NCBI RefSeq assembly: GCF_002843235.3
Contig: NZ_CP031123.2
Coordinates: 3,472,001 to 3,536,000 of the forward strand
Length of the DNA: 64,000 nt
Source of the DNA: Providencia huaxiensis
Lineage (GTDB): Bacteria; Pseudomonadota; Gammaproteobacteria; Enterobacterales; Enterobacteriaceae
Reading direction: 5' to 3'
Shown here one piece after another: positions 26,011 to 36,007 of this stretch (position 1 is the first letter of the stretch; each line of letters starts with the position of its first letter). The notes under the pieces are model-generated. The model was not told the origin of the DNA. It did no database searches and saw only the letters and a list, made by a program, of their open reading frames with translations. Position numbers and translations under genes: made by a program.

Positions 26011-26955
26011 ATGACATCAACAAATATCGTGCGTATTGCAACGCGCAAAAGTCCTCTAGCCCTATGGCAAGCACACTTTGTCAAAGACAAATTAGAGCAG
26101 CTTCACCCGGGCTTACAGGTTGAATTAGTCCCTATGGTGACAAAAGGCGACATCATCCTTGATACACCTCTCGCGAAAGTTGGCGGAAAAGGGCTGTTCG
26201 TCAAAGAGCTAGAACTTGCTTTATTGGAAGGGCGCGCTGACATTGCCGTTCACTCGATGAAAGATGTCCCTGTTGAATTTCCTGAAGGCTTAGGGTTAGT
26301 CACGATTTGTGAACGTGAAGACCCTCGAGATGCCTTTGTTTCAAACCACTACGATAGTCTTGATGCATTGCCAGAGGGCTGCATCGTCGGGACATCGAGT
26401 TTACGCCGTCAATGCCAATTAAGGGAACTCCGCCCTGATTTAGTCATTCGCGACTTACGCGGCAATGTAGGAACACGCCTATCAAAATTAGATAACGGTG
26501 AATATGACGCTATTATTTTGGCCGTTGCAGGGTTAAAACGTTTGGGGTTAGAAATGCGAATTAAAACCGCCCTCGCTCCAGAACAGTGCTTACCTGCGGT
26601 AGGCCAAGGAGCGGTCGGTATCGAATGCCGTTTAAATGACAGTAAAACCCGTGAGTTACTTGCGAAGCTAAATAATAACGCAACCTCAACCTGTGTCCTT
26701 GCTGAGCGTGCGATGAATATGCGCCTTGAAGGCGGTTGCCAAGTCCCCATTGGCAGTTATGCTATTTGGCAAGATGACAAAATATGGCTGCGTGCCTTGG
26801 TGGGAGCCCCAGACGGCAGCGTGATTATTCGTGGGGAACGGCTCGTTTCTCCAAGCGAAGCTAACCAAGCAGGGGTATCATTGGCTGAAGAATTACTTGA
26901 GCGTGGTGCAAGGGAAATTTTGGCGGATGTCTATCAAGGAAACCCGCCTGCATGA
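26011..26955 (+). CDS. hemC: Hydroxymethylbilane synthase (porphobilinogen deaminase)
   Basis: A 314-residue enzyme polymerising four porphobilinogens to hydroxymethylbilane. It has the conserved [13 protein letters not shown] start, [14 protein letters not shown] and [11 protein letters not shown], and the dipyrromethane-cofactor Cys in [10 protein letters not shown]. The frame opens at 25969; the ATG at 26011 matches the family start better, though its ribosome site is weak. It overlaps hemD by four bases (ATGA). Confidence 0.94.
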   Translation: MTSTNIVRIATRKSPLALWQAHFVKDKLEQLHPGLQVELVPMVTKGDIILDTPLAKVGGKGLFVKELELALLEGRADIAVHSMKDVPVEFPEGLGLVTICEREDPRDAFVSNHYDSLDALPEGCIVGTSSLRRQCQLRELRPDLVIRDLRGNVGTRLSKLDNGEYDAIILAVAGLKRLGLEMRIKTALAPEQCLPAVGQGAVGIECRLNDSKTRELLAKLNNNATSTCVLAERAMNMRLEGGCQVPIGSYAIWQDDKIWLRALVGAPDGSVIIRGERLVSPSEANQAGVSLAEELLERGAREILADVYQGNPPA

Positions 26956-27707
26956 AAGTGCTTGTCACTCGCCCTGAGCCTGCAGGTTCAGAGCTGATCA
27001 CGGCAATCACTGCCAAAGGGGGAGAAGCCTTCTCCTCCCCTTTAATTCACATTGGCCCCGGCGCTGAATTAAATACCCTTATTTCTCAACTTGATAGCCT
27101 TACTGTGAATGATTTAGTCTTTCTTTTATCTAAAAATGCAGTCGAATACGCAAATTTAACGCTTGAACAAATGGCCCGTAGCTGGTCAGATAAGTTATCT
27201 TACTATGCAATTGGTCGTTCTACAGGGCAGTTTTTTCAACGGATAACCGGTAAAAATGTACGTTGGGCAGAGCAAGGGGAAACTAGTGAAGTACTCCTAA
27301 CCCATTCGGATTTGCAGTTTCTTGAAGAGAAAAAAGCCCTGTTATTGCGTGGAAATGGCGGAAGAGAACTGCTTGCATCGACATTAAGGTCTCGTGGCGC
27401 ACAAGTCGATTATTGTGAATGTTATGCAAGGCACCCTGTTCATTATGATAAAACCCAGTTCAATGACCAATGGTTTCAAACCGGTATTACCGATGTTGTG
27501 ATCACTAGTGGTCAAATGTTAGCCTTGTTAGAAGAATTAATCACTGAAGAATACCAAACTTGGTGGTTTTCCCGCCGCCTACTTGTCGTCAGTGAACGGA
27601 TTGCAGACCAAGCCCGCAAAAGTGGATGGCAAAAGGTCTGTGTAGCTAATAGCGCAGATAATAATGCTTTATTAGAAGCATTAATTTCAATCGATATGGG
27701 ATGCTAA
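26952..27707 (+). CDS. hemD: Uroporphyrinogen-III synthase
   Basis: A 251-residue bilobed enzyme that closes hydroxymethylbilane with D-ring inversion. The family is poorly conserved; the diagnostic features are the [10 protein letters not shown] start, [31 protein letters not shown] and [10 protein letters not shown] segments. It is translationally coupled to hemC through a four-base overlap and followed three bases later by hemX. Confidence 0.92.
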   Translation: MKVLVTRPEPAGSELITAITAKGGEAFSSPLIHIGPGAELNTLISQLDSLTVNDLVFLLSKNAVEYANLTLEQMARSWSDKLSYYAIGRSTGQFFQRITGKNVRWAEQGETSEVLLTHSDLQFLEEKKALLLRGNGGRELLASTLRSRGAQVDYCECYARHPVHYDKTQFNDQWFQTGITDVVITSGQMLALLEELITEEYQTWWFSRRLLVVSERIADQARKSGWQKVCVANSADNNALLEALISIDMGC

Positions 27708-27710
27708 TTT

Positions 27711-28979
27711 ATGACGGAACACGATAAAACAACCGAGACGGTTACCCCAGAAGCTGGCGCAGAACAACAGCGCCCAAAAACTAAACCTTCTTCGGAACAA
27801 AAACGTTCTGGTCTGATAGGCGGTGTAATTGCTATCGCTATTATCATCGCTATTGGCGGTGGGTTGTACTATTTCACCCAACAAAGCAATATTAATTTAG
27901 CTAATGAAAACAATGAATTAAAGCAAAAGCTAAGTGACTTAGTCGAACAACAAAACTCAGACAGGCAACGGTTAGACGCACTAATTGCGGCTAATTCTGA
28001 AATAAAAAGCCATTCTCGTGAATATGAAGAGAACCTCAACCGTCGCATGCAAGAGTTGCAAGCACACGTCACGGCATTGTCCAGCGCTGATGTGAAGAGT
28101 TGGCTACTGGCCCAAGCTGACTTTATGGTCAAAATGGCAGGAAGAAAGCTGTGGAATGACCGCGACCCAGTAACCGCAGCCGTTCTGTTAAAAAGTGCAG
28201 ACTCAAGTCTGGCAGAAATGAATGACCCGAGCCTACTCGACATTCGTAGGTCAATTAACAGTGATATGGCTAAATTAGCTGCGATCAACCAAGTTGACTA
28301 TGACGGTATTATTTTACGTTTAAACCAGCTAAGTAATGAAGTCGATAACTTACGATTAGCGGATTTAAACAGTGGCGACGCGAAAAGTGAAGACAACGCT
28401 GACGTTAGCGATGACATCTCAGATTGGAAACAAAATTTGGCGCGTAGCTGGAAAAGTTTTGCAAATGACTTTGTCACAGTACGAGCTCGTGATGGCTCAG
28501 AAGCCCCGCTTCTAGCCCCAAACCAAGATATTTACCTACGTGAAAACATTCGTTCTCAATTATTAATCGCAGCGCAAGCTGTACCCCGTTATCAAGAAGC
28601 CACTTACAAACAGTCATTAGAACAAGCTTCGACATGGGTAAGAGCCTATTTTGATACTGAAGCGCCTGAAACTAAAGCGTTCTTATCAACCATTGATGAC
28701 TTAATCAATCAGCCGATTGACATTGAAATGCCTGACACCTTAGAAAGCCAAGAGAAGCTAGACAAAGTCATGCAAACTCGGGTTCGCAGCTTACTTTCTC
28801 AGTCGTCAGACAACACAAAAGTTAACGATGGTGCTGTTGATGCCGCAGCGGATGCGCCTGAAGTGTCAACAGAGGCGGCGGCCGATGCCGCAGTTCCTGC
28901 CACGGATACACAAAAAGCAGAATCAGCTGATAATCCTCACCCTTTTGAATCAGCAGAGCCTGCTGGCAATAGGGGGTAA
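27711..28979 (+). CDS. hemX: HemX, membrane-anchored protein of the heme operon
   Basis: A 422-residue protein. The N-terminal cytoplasmic segment (about 1-33, with Glu/Thr/Lys) precedes one transmembrane helix (about 35-58), then a periplasmic coiled coil (about 62-125) and a helical domain, ending in an acidic Ala-rich low-complexity tail (about 370-422). It was once called a uroporphyrinogen methyltransferase, but no methyltransferase motif is present, so the role in heme synthesis is uncertain. Located between hemD and hemY as in E. coli. Confidence 0.92.
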   Translation: MTEHDKTTETVTPEAGAEQQRPKTKPSSEQKRSGLIGGVIAIAIIIAIGGGLYYFTQQSNINLANENNELKQKLSDLVEQQNSDRQRLDALIAANSEIKSHSREYEENLNRRMQELQAHVTALSSADVKSWLLAQADFMVKMAGRKLWNDRDPVTAAVLLKSADSSLAEMNDPSLLDIRRSINSDMAKLAAINQVDYDGIILRLNQLSNEVDNLRLADLNSGDAKSEDNADVSDDISDWKQNLARSWKSFANDFVTVRARDGSEAPLLAPNQDIYLRENIRSQLLIAAQAVPRYQEATYKQSLEQASTWVRAYFDTEAPETKAFLSTIDDLINQPIDIEMPDTLESQEKLDKVMQTRVRSLLSQSSDNTKVNDGAVDAAADAPEVSTEAAADAAVPATDTQKAESADNPHPFESAEPAGNRG

Positions 28980-28981
28980 TT

Positions 28982-30175
28982 ATGATAAAAGTCCTGATCC
29001 TATTTATAGTACTTATTGCCGGGGTGATCTTAGGCCCATTATTAGCAGGTCACCAAGGTTATGTTTTTATTCGTACTGACAATTATGACATCACAACCAG
29101 TGTAACCAGCCTCGTTTTAGGCTTTATCCTGCTCCAATTTGTGCTGTTGTTCCTCGGTTGGTGCTATCGTCGCTTTATCAGTACAACATCACGTACCAGA
29201 GGTTGGGTAAGTGGTCGTAAATACCACAAAGCACATACTCAAACACAAAAAGCGCTATTGAAATTAGCAGAAGGTGATTTCGAACAGGTTGAAAAGTTAA
29301 TGAGCAAACATGCTGATTTCTCTCAACAACCCGTGATTAACTACCTAATGGCAGCTGAAGCCGCTCAACAACGTGGTGATGAATATCGCACTCACCAGTA
29401 CTTAGATAGAGCCGCAGAAGCCGCGGGAAGTGACCAACTTCCCGTTGATATCAGCCGTGTCCGTATCCAATTAGCGGAAGGGGAAGTCCATGCTGCTCGT
29501 AATGGCATTGATAAACTTCTCGACAAAGCTCCAAGGCACCCCGAAGTACTGCGCCTCGCGGAACAAGCTTACTTACGTTCAGGCGCTTACCAGTCGCTGA
29601 TTGAATTACTTCCGGTCATGGCCAAAGTACAGTTACACAATGAAGATGAGCTCGATGCACTGAAATTAAAGGCTTACAAAGGGCTGATGAACCAATATAT
29701 GGCTGAAGGGGGTAGTGATGGGCTAAAAGCTTGGTGGAAAGCACAGCCTCGCCGAGTTCGTCATGAAACCGCATTGCAAGCTTTCTTAGCTGAACATTTA
29801 ATTGAATGTGGTGATACTGCAAGTGCAGAAAAAATAATTATTGATGGCTTAAAACAGCAATATGATGAACGCTTGCTTCTGTTAGTACCGAAACTTAACA
29901 GTGAACGCCCTGAAGTTATCGAAAAAACCCTTTTACATCTGCAAAAACAAAACGGTGCCACCCCATTACTCAACAGTACATTGGGCGTTTTGTCGCTACA
30001 ACACGCCCAATGGGACAAAGCAGAAACCTACTTTAAAGCTGCTTTGGCTCAACGTTTTGATGTGCAGGATGCATCATGGTTAGCCGATGCGTTTGACAAA
30101 CAACATAAGCCTAGCGATGCGGCAAAAATTCGCCAAGACGCATTAAACCACTCATTAAAACAAGAACGAAACTAA
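28982..30175 (+). CDS. hemY: HemY, TPR-containing inner membrane protein of the heme operon
   Basis: A 397-residue protein with two N-terminal membrane helices (about 3-20 and 41-62), then helical TPR-like repeats to the C-terminus. The HemY_N signature (G-Y-V-F-I-R-T-D-N-Y-D-I-T-T-S) lies between the helices. This is not the protoporphyrinogen oxidase also called HemY in Gram-positives. It starts two bases after hemX and ends the hemCDXY operon. Confidence 0.93.
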   Translation: MIKVLILFIVLIAGVILGPLLAGHQGYVFIRTDNYDITTSVTSLVLGFILLQFVLLFLGWCYRRFISTTSRTRGWVSGRKYHKAHTQTQKALLKLAEGDFEQVEKLMSKHADFSQQPVINYLMAAEAAQQRGDEYRTHQYLDRAAEAAGSDQLPVDISRVRIQLAEGEVHAARNGIDKLLDKAPRHPEVLRLAEQAYLRSGAYQSLIELLPVMAKVQLHNEDELDALKLKAYKGLMNQYMAEGGSDGLKAWWKAQPRRVRHETALQAFLAEHLIECGDTASAEKIIIDGLKQQYDERLLLLVPKLNSERPEVIEKTLLHLQKQNGATPLLNSTLGVLSLQHAQWDKAETYFKAALAQRFDVQDASWLADAFDKQHKPSDAAKIRQDALNHSLKQERN

Positions 30176-30200
30176 TACTCTTGTTTAGCCTCTTCTAAAA

Positions 30201-30228
30201 ACTCCACTTATTTTAGTGGAGTTTTTTT
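30201..30228 (+). terminator. Terminator of hemCDXY
   Basis: ACTCCACT / AGTGGAGT stem with a six-base loop and seven T residues, 25 bases after hemY. Confidence 0.9.
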
Positions 30229-30494
30229 ATTCATAAGCTTAACTGCAACTACATTTACCTTCCCAAATAAAAACACAGAAAACAATTTAAATGCATTGCT
30301 TTAATCGCATTAAATCATCATAAAAAGAGAATATGAGGTTTATGATTGGCAACATTACAGATCAATAACTCAATGTTTAATCAATAATCGTTATTTAAGG
30401 ATCAGCAAAACACACTTGGCTATGTTATAAAATAAACACATAGTGTATAAAGCTTTATATACATCTTTGTTTTGAATGAATTAGGGATATCGAT

Positions 30495-30722
30495 ATGAAT
30501 GTAATTAAAACTATTTGGCGCTGGATTATTGCAACCCCAAACCGTTTACAAATATTCTTTGATCTTCTGCTGCTAGTATTATCACCTTTTGTTTTTATTA
30601 TGGTTATTGGGTTTAACACCGAAGATCTTAGTAAAGACATTTTCATTATTACATTCATTATCCTCTGCTATACCTATATTACTCGCTGGTTCAGTAAGTG
30701 GTTTAGTAAAGGTAGAAGCTAA
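30495..30722 (+). CDS. Small two-span membrane protein, unknown
   Basis: A 75-residue protein with an amphipathic N-terminus (K-T-I-W-R-W), two hydrophobic segments (about 20-40 and 47-63) and a basic C-terminus with a W-F-S-K repeat. The family is not recognised. AGGGA lies upstream at a workable distance, and a hairpin terminator follows. It lies between hemY and glmZ where E. coli has aslA on the far side of glmZ. Confidence 0.6.
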   Translation: MNVIKTIWRWIIATPNRLQIFFDLLLLVLSPFVFIMVIGFNTEDLSKDIFIITFIILCYTYITRWFSKWFSKGRS

Positions 30723-30739
30723 TACCTGTTTTATTTTCA

Positions 30740-30766
30740 GCCTCTTAGTTATTTTCTAAGGGGCTA
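30740..30766 (+). terminator. Terminator-like hairpin after the small membrane protein
   Basis: AGCCTCTTAG pairs with CTAAGGGGCT (one G-U) around a seven-base loop; the following bases are AAGTATTTT. Confidence 0.55.
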
Positions 30767-30782
30767 AGTATTTTGTATAGAC

Positions 30783-30987
30783 AAAAAAAACACCTGCACA
30801 AGGCAGGTGTAAAATACAATCAGGTCTACAGACGGATGGTGCCTCACTCAACGTTTCGCCCGTTCGTTGATGGTAAGAGGATGAGCTCTTGATCATCTAA
30901 GTTGGACAATAGGCACCGATAATCGGCTTTGCGTCATCTCTGGGTTTATGAAGCTTCGCTGTCATAAGAAGTGAGATGAGCATCTAC
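30783..30987 (-). ncRNA. glmZ: Small regulatory RNA GlmZ
   Basis: About 205 nt, against 207 in E. coli. It begins GTAGATGCTCAT, contains ATGACGCA-AGCCG and a following CGGTGCCTATTGTCCA block, and keeps AACGTTGAGTGA-GCACC, which holds the region that base-pairs with glmS mRNA. It ends in an ACACCTGC/GCAGGTGT terminator with eight T residues. With Hfq, GlmZ activates glmS (glucosamine-6-phosphate synthase); RapZ/RNase E inactivate it and GlmY protects it. The position next to hemY and the opposite orientation match E. coli. Confidence 0.92.
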
Positions 30988-30998
30988 ATATAGAATAA

Positions 30999-31015
30999 TG
31001 CACAATGCATGCCAA
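30999..31015 (-). promoter_or_regulatory. Sigma-54 promoter of glmZ
   Basis: On the minus strand TTGGCATGCATTGTGCA has the -24 GG and -12 GC separated by ten bases. The GC is 13-14 bases upstream of the predicted G start at 30987. A TATTCT hexamer at -10 may also allow sigma-70 initiation, as in enteric relatives. Confidence 0.8.
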
Positions 31016-31161
31016 CTTTTTTTAAATGATATTTTTTAAGCTCGCTCTTTTAACTTCTCTCTCATCCCTCCGGTTTTACACATAATTTTTCTTCTTGGAA
31101 GTCAACCTCTCTAACATTAAAGAATGTACGCATCTGTTGCCCATATCTTGCTGTACTATTT

Positions 31162-31179
31162 TGTCGCAGTTTAGAGACA
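31162..31179. promoter_or_regulatory. GlrR-type activator site 1 upstream of glmZ
   Basis: TGTC-N10-GACA, the known GlrR recognition pattern, about 180 bases upstream of the glmZ start, a normal distance for a sigma-54 activator. Confidence 0.7.
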
Positions 31180-31224
31180 CCATAAATGAGTTATTTATAT
31201 TTTCTTATAAATCAATAGGTAATA

Positions 31225-31242
31225 TGTCGCCTTTTGGCGACA
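31225..31242. promoter_or_regulatory. GlrR-type activator site 2 upstream of glmZ
   Basis: TGTC-N10-GACA with a nearly fully palindromic core (TGTCGCC/GGCGACA), 63 bases further upstream than site 1. Between the sites and the repeat at 31463 no gene is supported. Confidence 0.7.
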
Positions 31243-31462
31243 TCAATATAATGGATTGTATCTATTCTACGACACTAGCGAGATAGCCTGTTAAATTACA
31301 AATAAAAACAAGCAATTAACTATATCCAGTCACTAATTGAAAAACACCCTGAATATACTCTAGATAATTCTAGTTATGGCTAAACCGCAAATGAAGATAT
31401 CCCGATGAACATACATAAGTATGTGACCTAGGTAGCTGAACATAGCCAACAACACACGGTTT

Positions 31463-31540
31463 GAAGTATGAAGTATGAAGTATGAAGTATGAAGTATGAA
31501 GTATGAAGTATGAAGTATGAAGTATGAAGTATGAAAGTAT
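31463..31540. repeat. Tandem 7-bp repeat, ten perfect copies plus one variant
   Basis: GAAGTAT is repeated exactly ten times (31463-31532), followed by an eight-base variant GAAAGTAT. It lies 12 bases beyond the end of the tRNA operon terminator region. The frames through it are open by composition only. Confidence 0.97.
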
Positions 31541-31552
31541 AAGAATAGAAAG

Positions 31553-31580
31553 CAAAAAACCCGTCGATTAAGACGGGTTT
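31553..31580 (-). terminator. Terminator of the tRNA operon
   Basis: On the minus strand AAACCCGTC / GACGGGTTT with a six-base loop and a T run, nine bases after the Pro tRNA. Confidence 0.9.
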
Positions 31581-31588
31581 CTTTAAAT

Positions 31589-31665
31589 TGGTCGGCGAGA
31601 GAGGATTCGAACCTCCGACCCACTGGTCCCAAACCAGTTGCGCTACCAAGCTGCGCTACTCGCCG
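31589..31665 (-). tRNA. proM: tRNA-Pro (anticodon TGG)
   Basis: A 77-nt cloverleaf. The acceptor CGGCGAG/CTCGCCG is followed by A and an encoded CCA, the anticodon loop is TTTGGGA, and the T arm GGTTCGAATCC is present. It is nearly identical to E. coli proM and is last in the argX-hisR-leuT-proM operon. Confidence 0.97.
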
Positions 31666-31694
31666 AATTTTTTAGTACTCATTACATTTCTTCG

Positions 31695-31780
31695 TGGTGC
31701 GAAAGGGGGGACTTGAACCCCCACGTCCATAGGACACTAACACCTGAAGCTAGCGCGTCTACCAATTCCGCCACCCTCGC
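31695..31780 (-). tRNA. leuT: tRNA-Leu (anticodon CAG)
   Basis: An 86-nt class II tRNA with a long variable arm (GTGTCCTATGGACGT), anticodon CAG in TTCAGGT, T loop GGTTCAAGTCC and an encoded CCA. Confidence 0.97.
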
Positions 31781-31795
31781 AATATCACAAAAAAA

Positions 31796-31872
31796 TGGGG
31801 TGGCTAATGGGACTCGAACCCACGACAACTGGAATCACAATCCAGGGCTCTACCAACTGAGCTATAGCCACC
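31796..31872 (-). tRNA. hisR: tRNA-His (anticodon GTG)
   Basis: A 77-nt tRNA including the extra 5' G typical of tRNA-His, the anticodon GTG in TTGTGAT, and an encoded CCA. Confidence 0.97.
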
Positions 31873-31950
31873 ATAACTTCACTTTTTTCAAAGCGTTGCT
31901 ATATTACTACATACAACGTCATTTTGCCAACCGTAGCGAAGCGCTAAAAC

Positions 31951-32027
<77 letters not shown>

Positions 32028-32048
32028 TTAACGCCGTTGCGGGAGAGG

Positions 32049-32077
32049 ATAGTACGGATTTATCCTCCTTCTGTCTA
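32049..32077 (-). promoter_or_regulatory. Promoter of the argX-hisR-leuT-proM operon
   Basis: On the minus strand TAGACA, 17 bases, TACTAT, followed by a GC-rich CCTCTCCCGC discriminator as expected of a stringently controlled stable-RNA promoter. Confidence 0.75.
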
Positions 32078-32193
32078 GTCCTTTTTGAAATAAAAATATC
32101 GATTGCTTGCCTTTTATCCATTTCGTCGAGAAAGAGAGCATATTTACCCTCTTTTCACTGTACCGCTAATAAAAATCAACCAAAATACGGCGA

Positions 32194-33570
32194 TTAAACT
32201 TTTGCATTACGGTTATTGAACAGACGAATGATGAAATAAAGCAGGGAAACGCCCCCTAAAAAGATAGCTCCCACGATTAAAGATAAGCGAGTATCTGGGT
32301 TAATCGCCATTCCAACCAAAACGCAGGCTAAAAATAGTAAGGTTACATAGTTAACCCACGGAAAAAGAATCGATTTGAAAGGGTGTCCGATAAGTTTTTC
32401 TTTGTTTTGTTGTCGAAAACGGATTTGACTGGTCAATAGCACTAGCCAAGGCACCATTCCGGGTAACACACTCGCACTATAGACATACACAAAGACTTTC
32501 TCTGGATTCGGTATGATGTAATTCAGGCTTGATCCGGCCACTAAGCAAAGGATAGTAAAACCTACACAACGTGCCGGCACACCGTTCTTTGTTAATTTCA
32601 ATAATGAGCGAGGCAACTGTTTATTTTGCGCTAAGGCATACAGCATCCGTCCACCACTATACATCCCGCTATTACAGCCAGATAACGCTGCGGTTAACAC
32701 CACAAAGTTAATCACCGCTGCGGCAGATACAATACCGACTTTCGCAAAGGTGAGAACAAATGGACTACCTTGAGAACCCACTTCAGTCCACGGAAACAGC
32801 GTTACAACAATAAAGATAGCGCCCACATAAAAAATTAATATGCGCCATAAAATATTATTGATCGCCTTTCTTAACGTGACTTGAGGATTTTTCGCCTCAC
32901 CCGCAGTGATCCCAACCAGCTCAACCCCTTGATAAGAGGCCACAACGATACACAAAGCAAATAAGAAGCCTTTCCAGCCCCCGGCAAAGAAACCACCATG
33001 TTCGGTAAGGTTCGCAAGCCCAATCGGCTCAAAGTTATTACCCAGACCAAAAAAAATCAGTCCTAAACCAATTAAAATCATCACCACAATCGTGGTCACT
33101 TTGATCATGGCAAACCAGAACTCAAGCTCTCCATACAGCCGTACAGCGGCTAAGTTAGCTAATGCCACTAATACCACTGCAATAATGGCAAAAATCCATT
33201 GCGGCACATCAGGGAACCAATATTCGGCATATACGCCAATGGCCGTGATCTCAGAAATACCGACAGCCACCCACATAAACCAGTAGCCCCATGCGGTGAG
33301 ACATCCCCAAAATGGACTTAAATATTTATAACCAAACGAAGCAAAAGAACCCGTTACAGGCTCAAGAAATAGCATTTCCCCCATTGAGCGCATAATGAAG
33401 AAAACAAAAATTCCTGCGATGATATAAGCCAGTAAAACAGAAGGTCCCGCCCATTTTAGTGTACTGGCGGATCCCATAAATAACCCAACGCCAATAGTTC
33501 CACCGAGCGCAATCAGCTCGATATGGCGTGCTTCTAACCCACGTTGAAGCCCCTGCTGTGGATTTCCCAT
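32194..33570 (-). CDS. thrP: Threonine/serine transporter ThrP (YifK), AAT family
   Basis: A 458-residue amino acid permease of the APC superfamily with twelve spans. It has the AAT signature [24 protein letters not shown] at the N-terminus (cited here only as its position, residues 7-30), then [10 protein letters not shown] and [13 protein letters not shown] after span 6. E. coli YifK imports threonine and serine with protons. The frame begins five codons upstream with TTG; the ATG at 33570 has AGGGG correctly placed. It lies between the ECA operon and the tRNAs as in E. coli. Confidence 0.9.
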   Translation of the reverse strand: MGNPQQGLQRGLEARHIELIALGGTIGVGLFMGSASTLKWAGPSVLLAYIIAGIFVFFIMRSMGEMLFLEPVTGSFASFGYKYLSPFWGCLTAWGYWFMWVAVGISEITAIGVYAEYWFPDVPQWIFAIIAVVLVALANLAAVRLYGELEFWFAMIKVTTIVVMILIGLGLIFFGLGNNFEPIGLANLTEHGGFFAGGWKGFLFALCIVVASYQGVELVGITAGEAKNPQVTLRKAINNILWRILIFYVGAIFIVVTLFPWTEVGSQGSPFVLTFAKVGIVSAAAVINFVVLTAALSGCNSGMYSGGRMLYALAQNKQLPRSLLKLTKNGVPARCVGFTILCLVAGSSLNYIIPNPEKVFVYVYSASVLPGMVPWLVLLTSQIRFRQQNKEKLIGHPFKSILFPWVNYVTLLFLACVLVGMAINPDTRLSLIVGAIFLGGVSLLYFIIRLFNNRNAKV

Positions 33571-33778
33571 ACATACCCCTGTCAAAGTTAGATATTTAAA
33601 ATGCAGTTTTAATTGAAACTCAGTTAGTAATAATCACTGCAATTATTTGAAAAGCATTAATTAGGCGATTAAAAAAATGCCATAGCCGCAAGATTAAGCA
33701 CAAACTGGTGCGAATATGATTATTTTTGAGGGATTATAGAAATATTTGAAGGAAGAGACCAGTAATTCGGAGAATTCA

Positions 33779-33812
33779 GACCGCAAGCAAAAGTTTAAGC
33801 CTACTTGCGGTC
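33779..33812 (-). terminator. Hairpin at the end of the wec operon
   Basis: A perfect nine-base stem (GACCGCAAG / CTTGCGGTC) with a 16-base loop, 47 bases after wecG. No clear T run, so it may be Rho-assisted or bidirectional. The rest of 33586-33859 is the yifK upstream region with no gene. Confidence 0.5.
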
Positions 33813-33859
33813 AGTAAAATACATCGATAATAACGATAAAAATCAAATAATTACAAAAA

Positions 33860-34642
33860 TTACAGCTTGCCACCGTAATAGTAGCCTAAAAATTTCAGTA
33901 ATTTAAACTGACGAGTAATACGAGAAGGTTGAGATAATAAGCGATACAACCATTCCAGACCTAAGTTTTGCCAAACTTTCGGGGCGCGTTTAACATGCCC
34001 TGTAAACACATCATAAGTCCCCCCAACACCCATATATAACGCATCAGGGTGGACTGTTCGGCAATCACGCATGAACAGTTCTTGTTTCGGGGAACCCATC
34101 GCAACAGTAACAATTTTGGCACCACTTGTACGAATACGTTCGAACAATGCACTTCGGTCTTCAGCAGTAAAATAACCGTTTTGCGAGCCAACAATGTTCA
34201 CATTCCACTGCGAGCGCAGCTTGCTTTCGGTTTGTTCTAGGATTTCTGGTTTGCCACCCACTAAGAAAACCGGCGTACCTTCTTTACCGGCTCTTTCCAT
34301 TAAGCCTTCCCATAAGTCAGCACCAGCCACGCGGGAAACTTCAGCTTGGGGATATTTACGGCGAATAGCACGGACAATACTAATTCCATCAGCATACAAA
34401 TATTCGGCTTGGCCTAGTAATGTATTTAAAGCCGTATCTTGTTCAGCGATCATCACTTTTTCTGCATTAATCGCAACGAGTGTTCCCGTTTTCGTTTTCC
34501 CATCAGCAAATAAGTAGTCTAAAAAGTGGGCCATATCTTTAAAGCCCCAAATATTATGACCACGAATACTATATTGTGGAATAGATGATTGTGGAATAGA
34601 TGACTGTGTAACTGATGAAGACTGAGTTGATGACGATTCCAT
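33860..34642 (-). CDS. wecG: UDP-ManNAcA transferase (lipid II ECA synthesis)
   Basis: A 260-residue WecG/TagA/CpsF glycosyltransferase adding ManNAcA from UDP-ManNAcA to GlcNAc-PP-undecaprenol to give lipid II of ECA. Conserved segments: [51 protein letters not shown] and [16 protein letters not shown]. The first 25 residues are Ser/Gln-rich with SSIPQ repeats and are longer than in E. coli (246 residues). Last gene of the wec operon, nine bases after wzyE. Confidence 0.94.
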   Translation of the reverse strand: MESSSTQSSSVTQSSIPQSSIPQYSIRGHNIWGFKDMAHFLDYLFADGKTKTGTLVAINAEKVMIAEQDTALNTLLGQAEYLYADGISIVRAIRRKYPQAEVSRVAGADLWEGLMERAGKEGTPVFLVGGKPEILEQTESKLRSQWNVNIVGSQNGYFTAEDRSALFERIRTSGAKIVTVAMGSPKQELFMRDCRTVHPDALYMGVGGTYDVFTGHVKRAPKVWQNLGLEWLYRLLSQPSRITRQFKLLKFLGYYYGGKL

Positions 34643-34651
34643 GATACTCCT

Positions 34652-36007
34652 TTAGCGGCTTTCACGCTGTTGGCTTCTTAAAAAAGAAGCTGTTTTTGTG
34701 CGAATAAGCCCTGCACTTTCAAATAACCAATACAGTAATTTTGCTAACACCAGACACAGTCCGAATATTAAGCAAAAGAAAACCACCCGTGAGACGAAAG
34801 AATCCACGCCTTCACGCGCTAAAACAATAATGTTAAAAATGGCGCCAAAACAAAATGCCTGCATAATGGCGGCCTTATAGCGATTCGGTTCTTTCAGGCT
34901 CATGCCATAGATCCAATCAAACCATTTGATGATAAGCCCCACAACGATGGCTCCGAGTGGTATAAAAATTACCCCGCCCATCACCACTAATGAACCAATC
35001 AGTGTTGGCGAAATTGCCAGCCCAGAATGGTTGTTGAGCACTTCCCACGTAAAATAGTTGGCAGAATTCAATACCGTATCTGGACGTTCTGGCCAAACCC
35101 AAGAAGGAATAAAAACATAAAAGTCACGGATAATCGGCGCTAGGCCTTGAAAATCCATCTCATCGTAATGACTCAGCAGCAATGCTAAGTTTTCCCACGG
35201 GGAGAATGTGTCCCGCGTTAAGTACAAGAAAGTGTAATACGCTTCAGCACCACTGACATCTAGGCCATAGCGTTTTAAGGCTAACCAGAACATCCCTACA
35301 ATACTGGCGACCCCAGCCGCGGCTAGCATCCACAGCGTAATCCAACCTCTGACAATCCCAATAAATAAGAACAGCGCGAAGGCAATAATGATGTTCGCTC
35401 TTGTTCCCCCGACGATAACATAGGTTAAGAAACCAAATGCGACGGTACTAACAAGAAAGAAAATCCAGCGTTTCTGTGTTGGCCGCAAGAAATAAACAAT
35501 CAACATTGCAGGAATGAAGAAATAGAAAAAGCGTTTTAATGCCACGCCAGAAACTTGGCTGGAGAAAATTTGGCTATAGGATTTTAACTTAAACAGCAAA
35601 AAACCGTTCTGCATGAAAAAGATACCTACTGTCACGACAGCAATCAGAATCAATAACAGACAGGTTAAATTCGTTTCCACTTTGTTCATGCTAAACAACG
35701 CGCGGCGTGGTGCATCCGGTTGCCTAGAAAGCCGTGTTTTATAAGCGACATAATAAATCGCATAAAAACTAGTTGCCGCTAGTTGGGCGTAAAGTAAGTA
35801 ATCCGCCTTAACAACCGCAACATCAAATTGAAACACTAACGCACAGGTTAATGGAAAACCAAAGTAAAACGTCAATAAATACAGCATTGAGAAGAAAATA
35901 TTGAAGTTAAACCGAGCACGTAAAAACTCTTTGTATAGCAAAGTACCAATAAAAATAATTGATATCAGGTAGACCAGTGCTAAGCCGCCTAATTCCGTCA
36001 GCGTCAT
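34652..36007 (-). CDS. wzyE: ECA polymerase WzyE
   Basis: A 451-residue polytopic inner membrane protein with about eleven hydrophobic spans and a large periplasmic loop (with [15 protein letters not shown]...R-D-T-F-S-P-W-E-N, about residues 240-290). It polymerises undecaprenyl-linked trisaccharide repeats in the periplasm. The start overlaps wecF by four bases. Confidence 0.94.
   Translation of the reverse strand: MTLTELGGLALVYLISIIFIGTLLYKEFLRARFNFNIFFSMLYLLTFYFGFPLTCALVFQFDVAVVKADYLLYAQLAATSFYAIYYVAYKTRLSRQPDAPRRALFSMNKVETNLTCLLLILIAVVTVGIFFMQNGFLLFKLKSYSQIFSSQVSGVALKRFFYFFIPAMLIVYFLRPTQKRWIFFLVSTVAFGFLTYVIVGGTRANIIIAFALFLFIGIVRGWITLWMLAAAGVASIVGMFWLALKRYGLDVSGAEAYYTFLYLTRDTFSPWENLALLLSHYDEMDFQGLAPIIRDFYVFIPSWVWPERPDTVLNSANYFTWEVLNNHSGLAISPTLIGSLVVMGGVIFIPLGAIVVGLIIKWFDWIYGMSLKEPNRYKAAIMQAFCFGAIFNIIVLAREGVDSFVSRVVFFCLIFGLCLVLAKLLYWLFESAGLIRTKTASFLRSQQRESR

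Noticed and set aside
31095..31286. Plus-strand 63-codon ORF upstream of glmZ
   Set aside because: It spans both GlrR-type sites; starts without a ribosome site; explained as regulatory DNA.
31463..31540. CRISPR array
   Set aside because: Units are seven bases with no spacers; a simple tandem repeat.
31360..31649. Three overlapping minus-strand ORFs with ILHTSYF repeats
   Set aside because: They only translate the 7-bp tandem repeat and the Pro tRNA; the repeat lacks stops in each frame.
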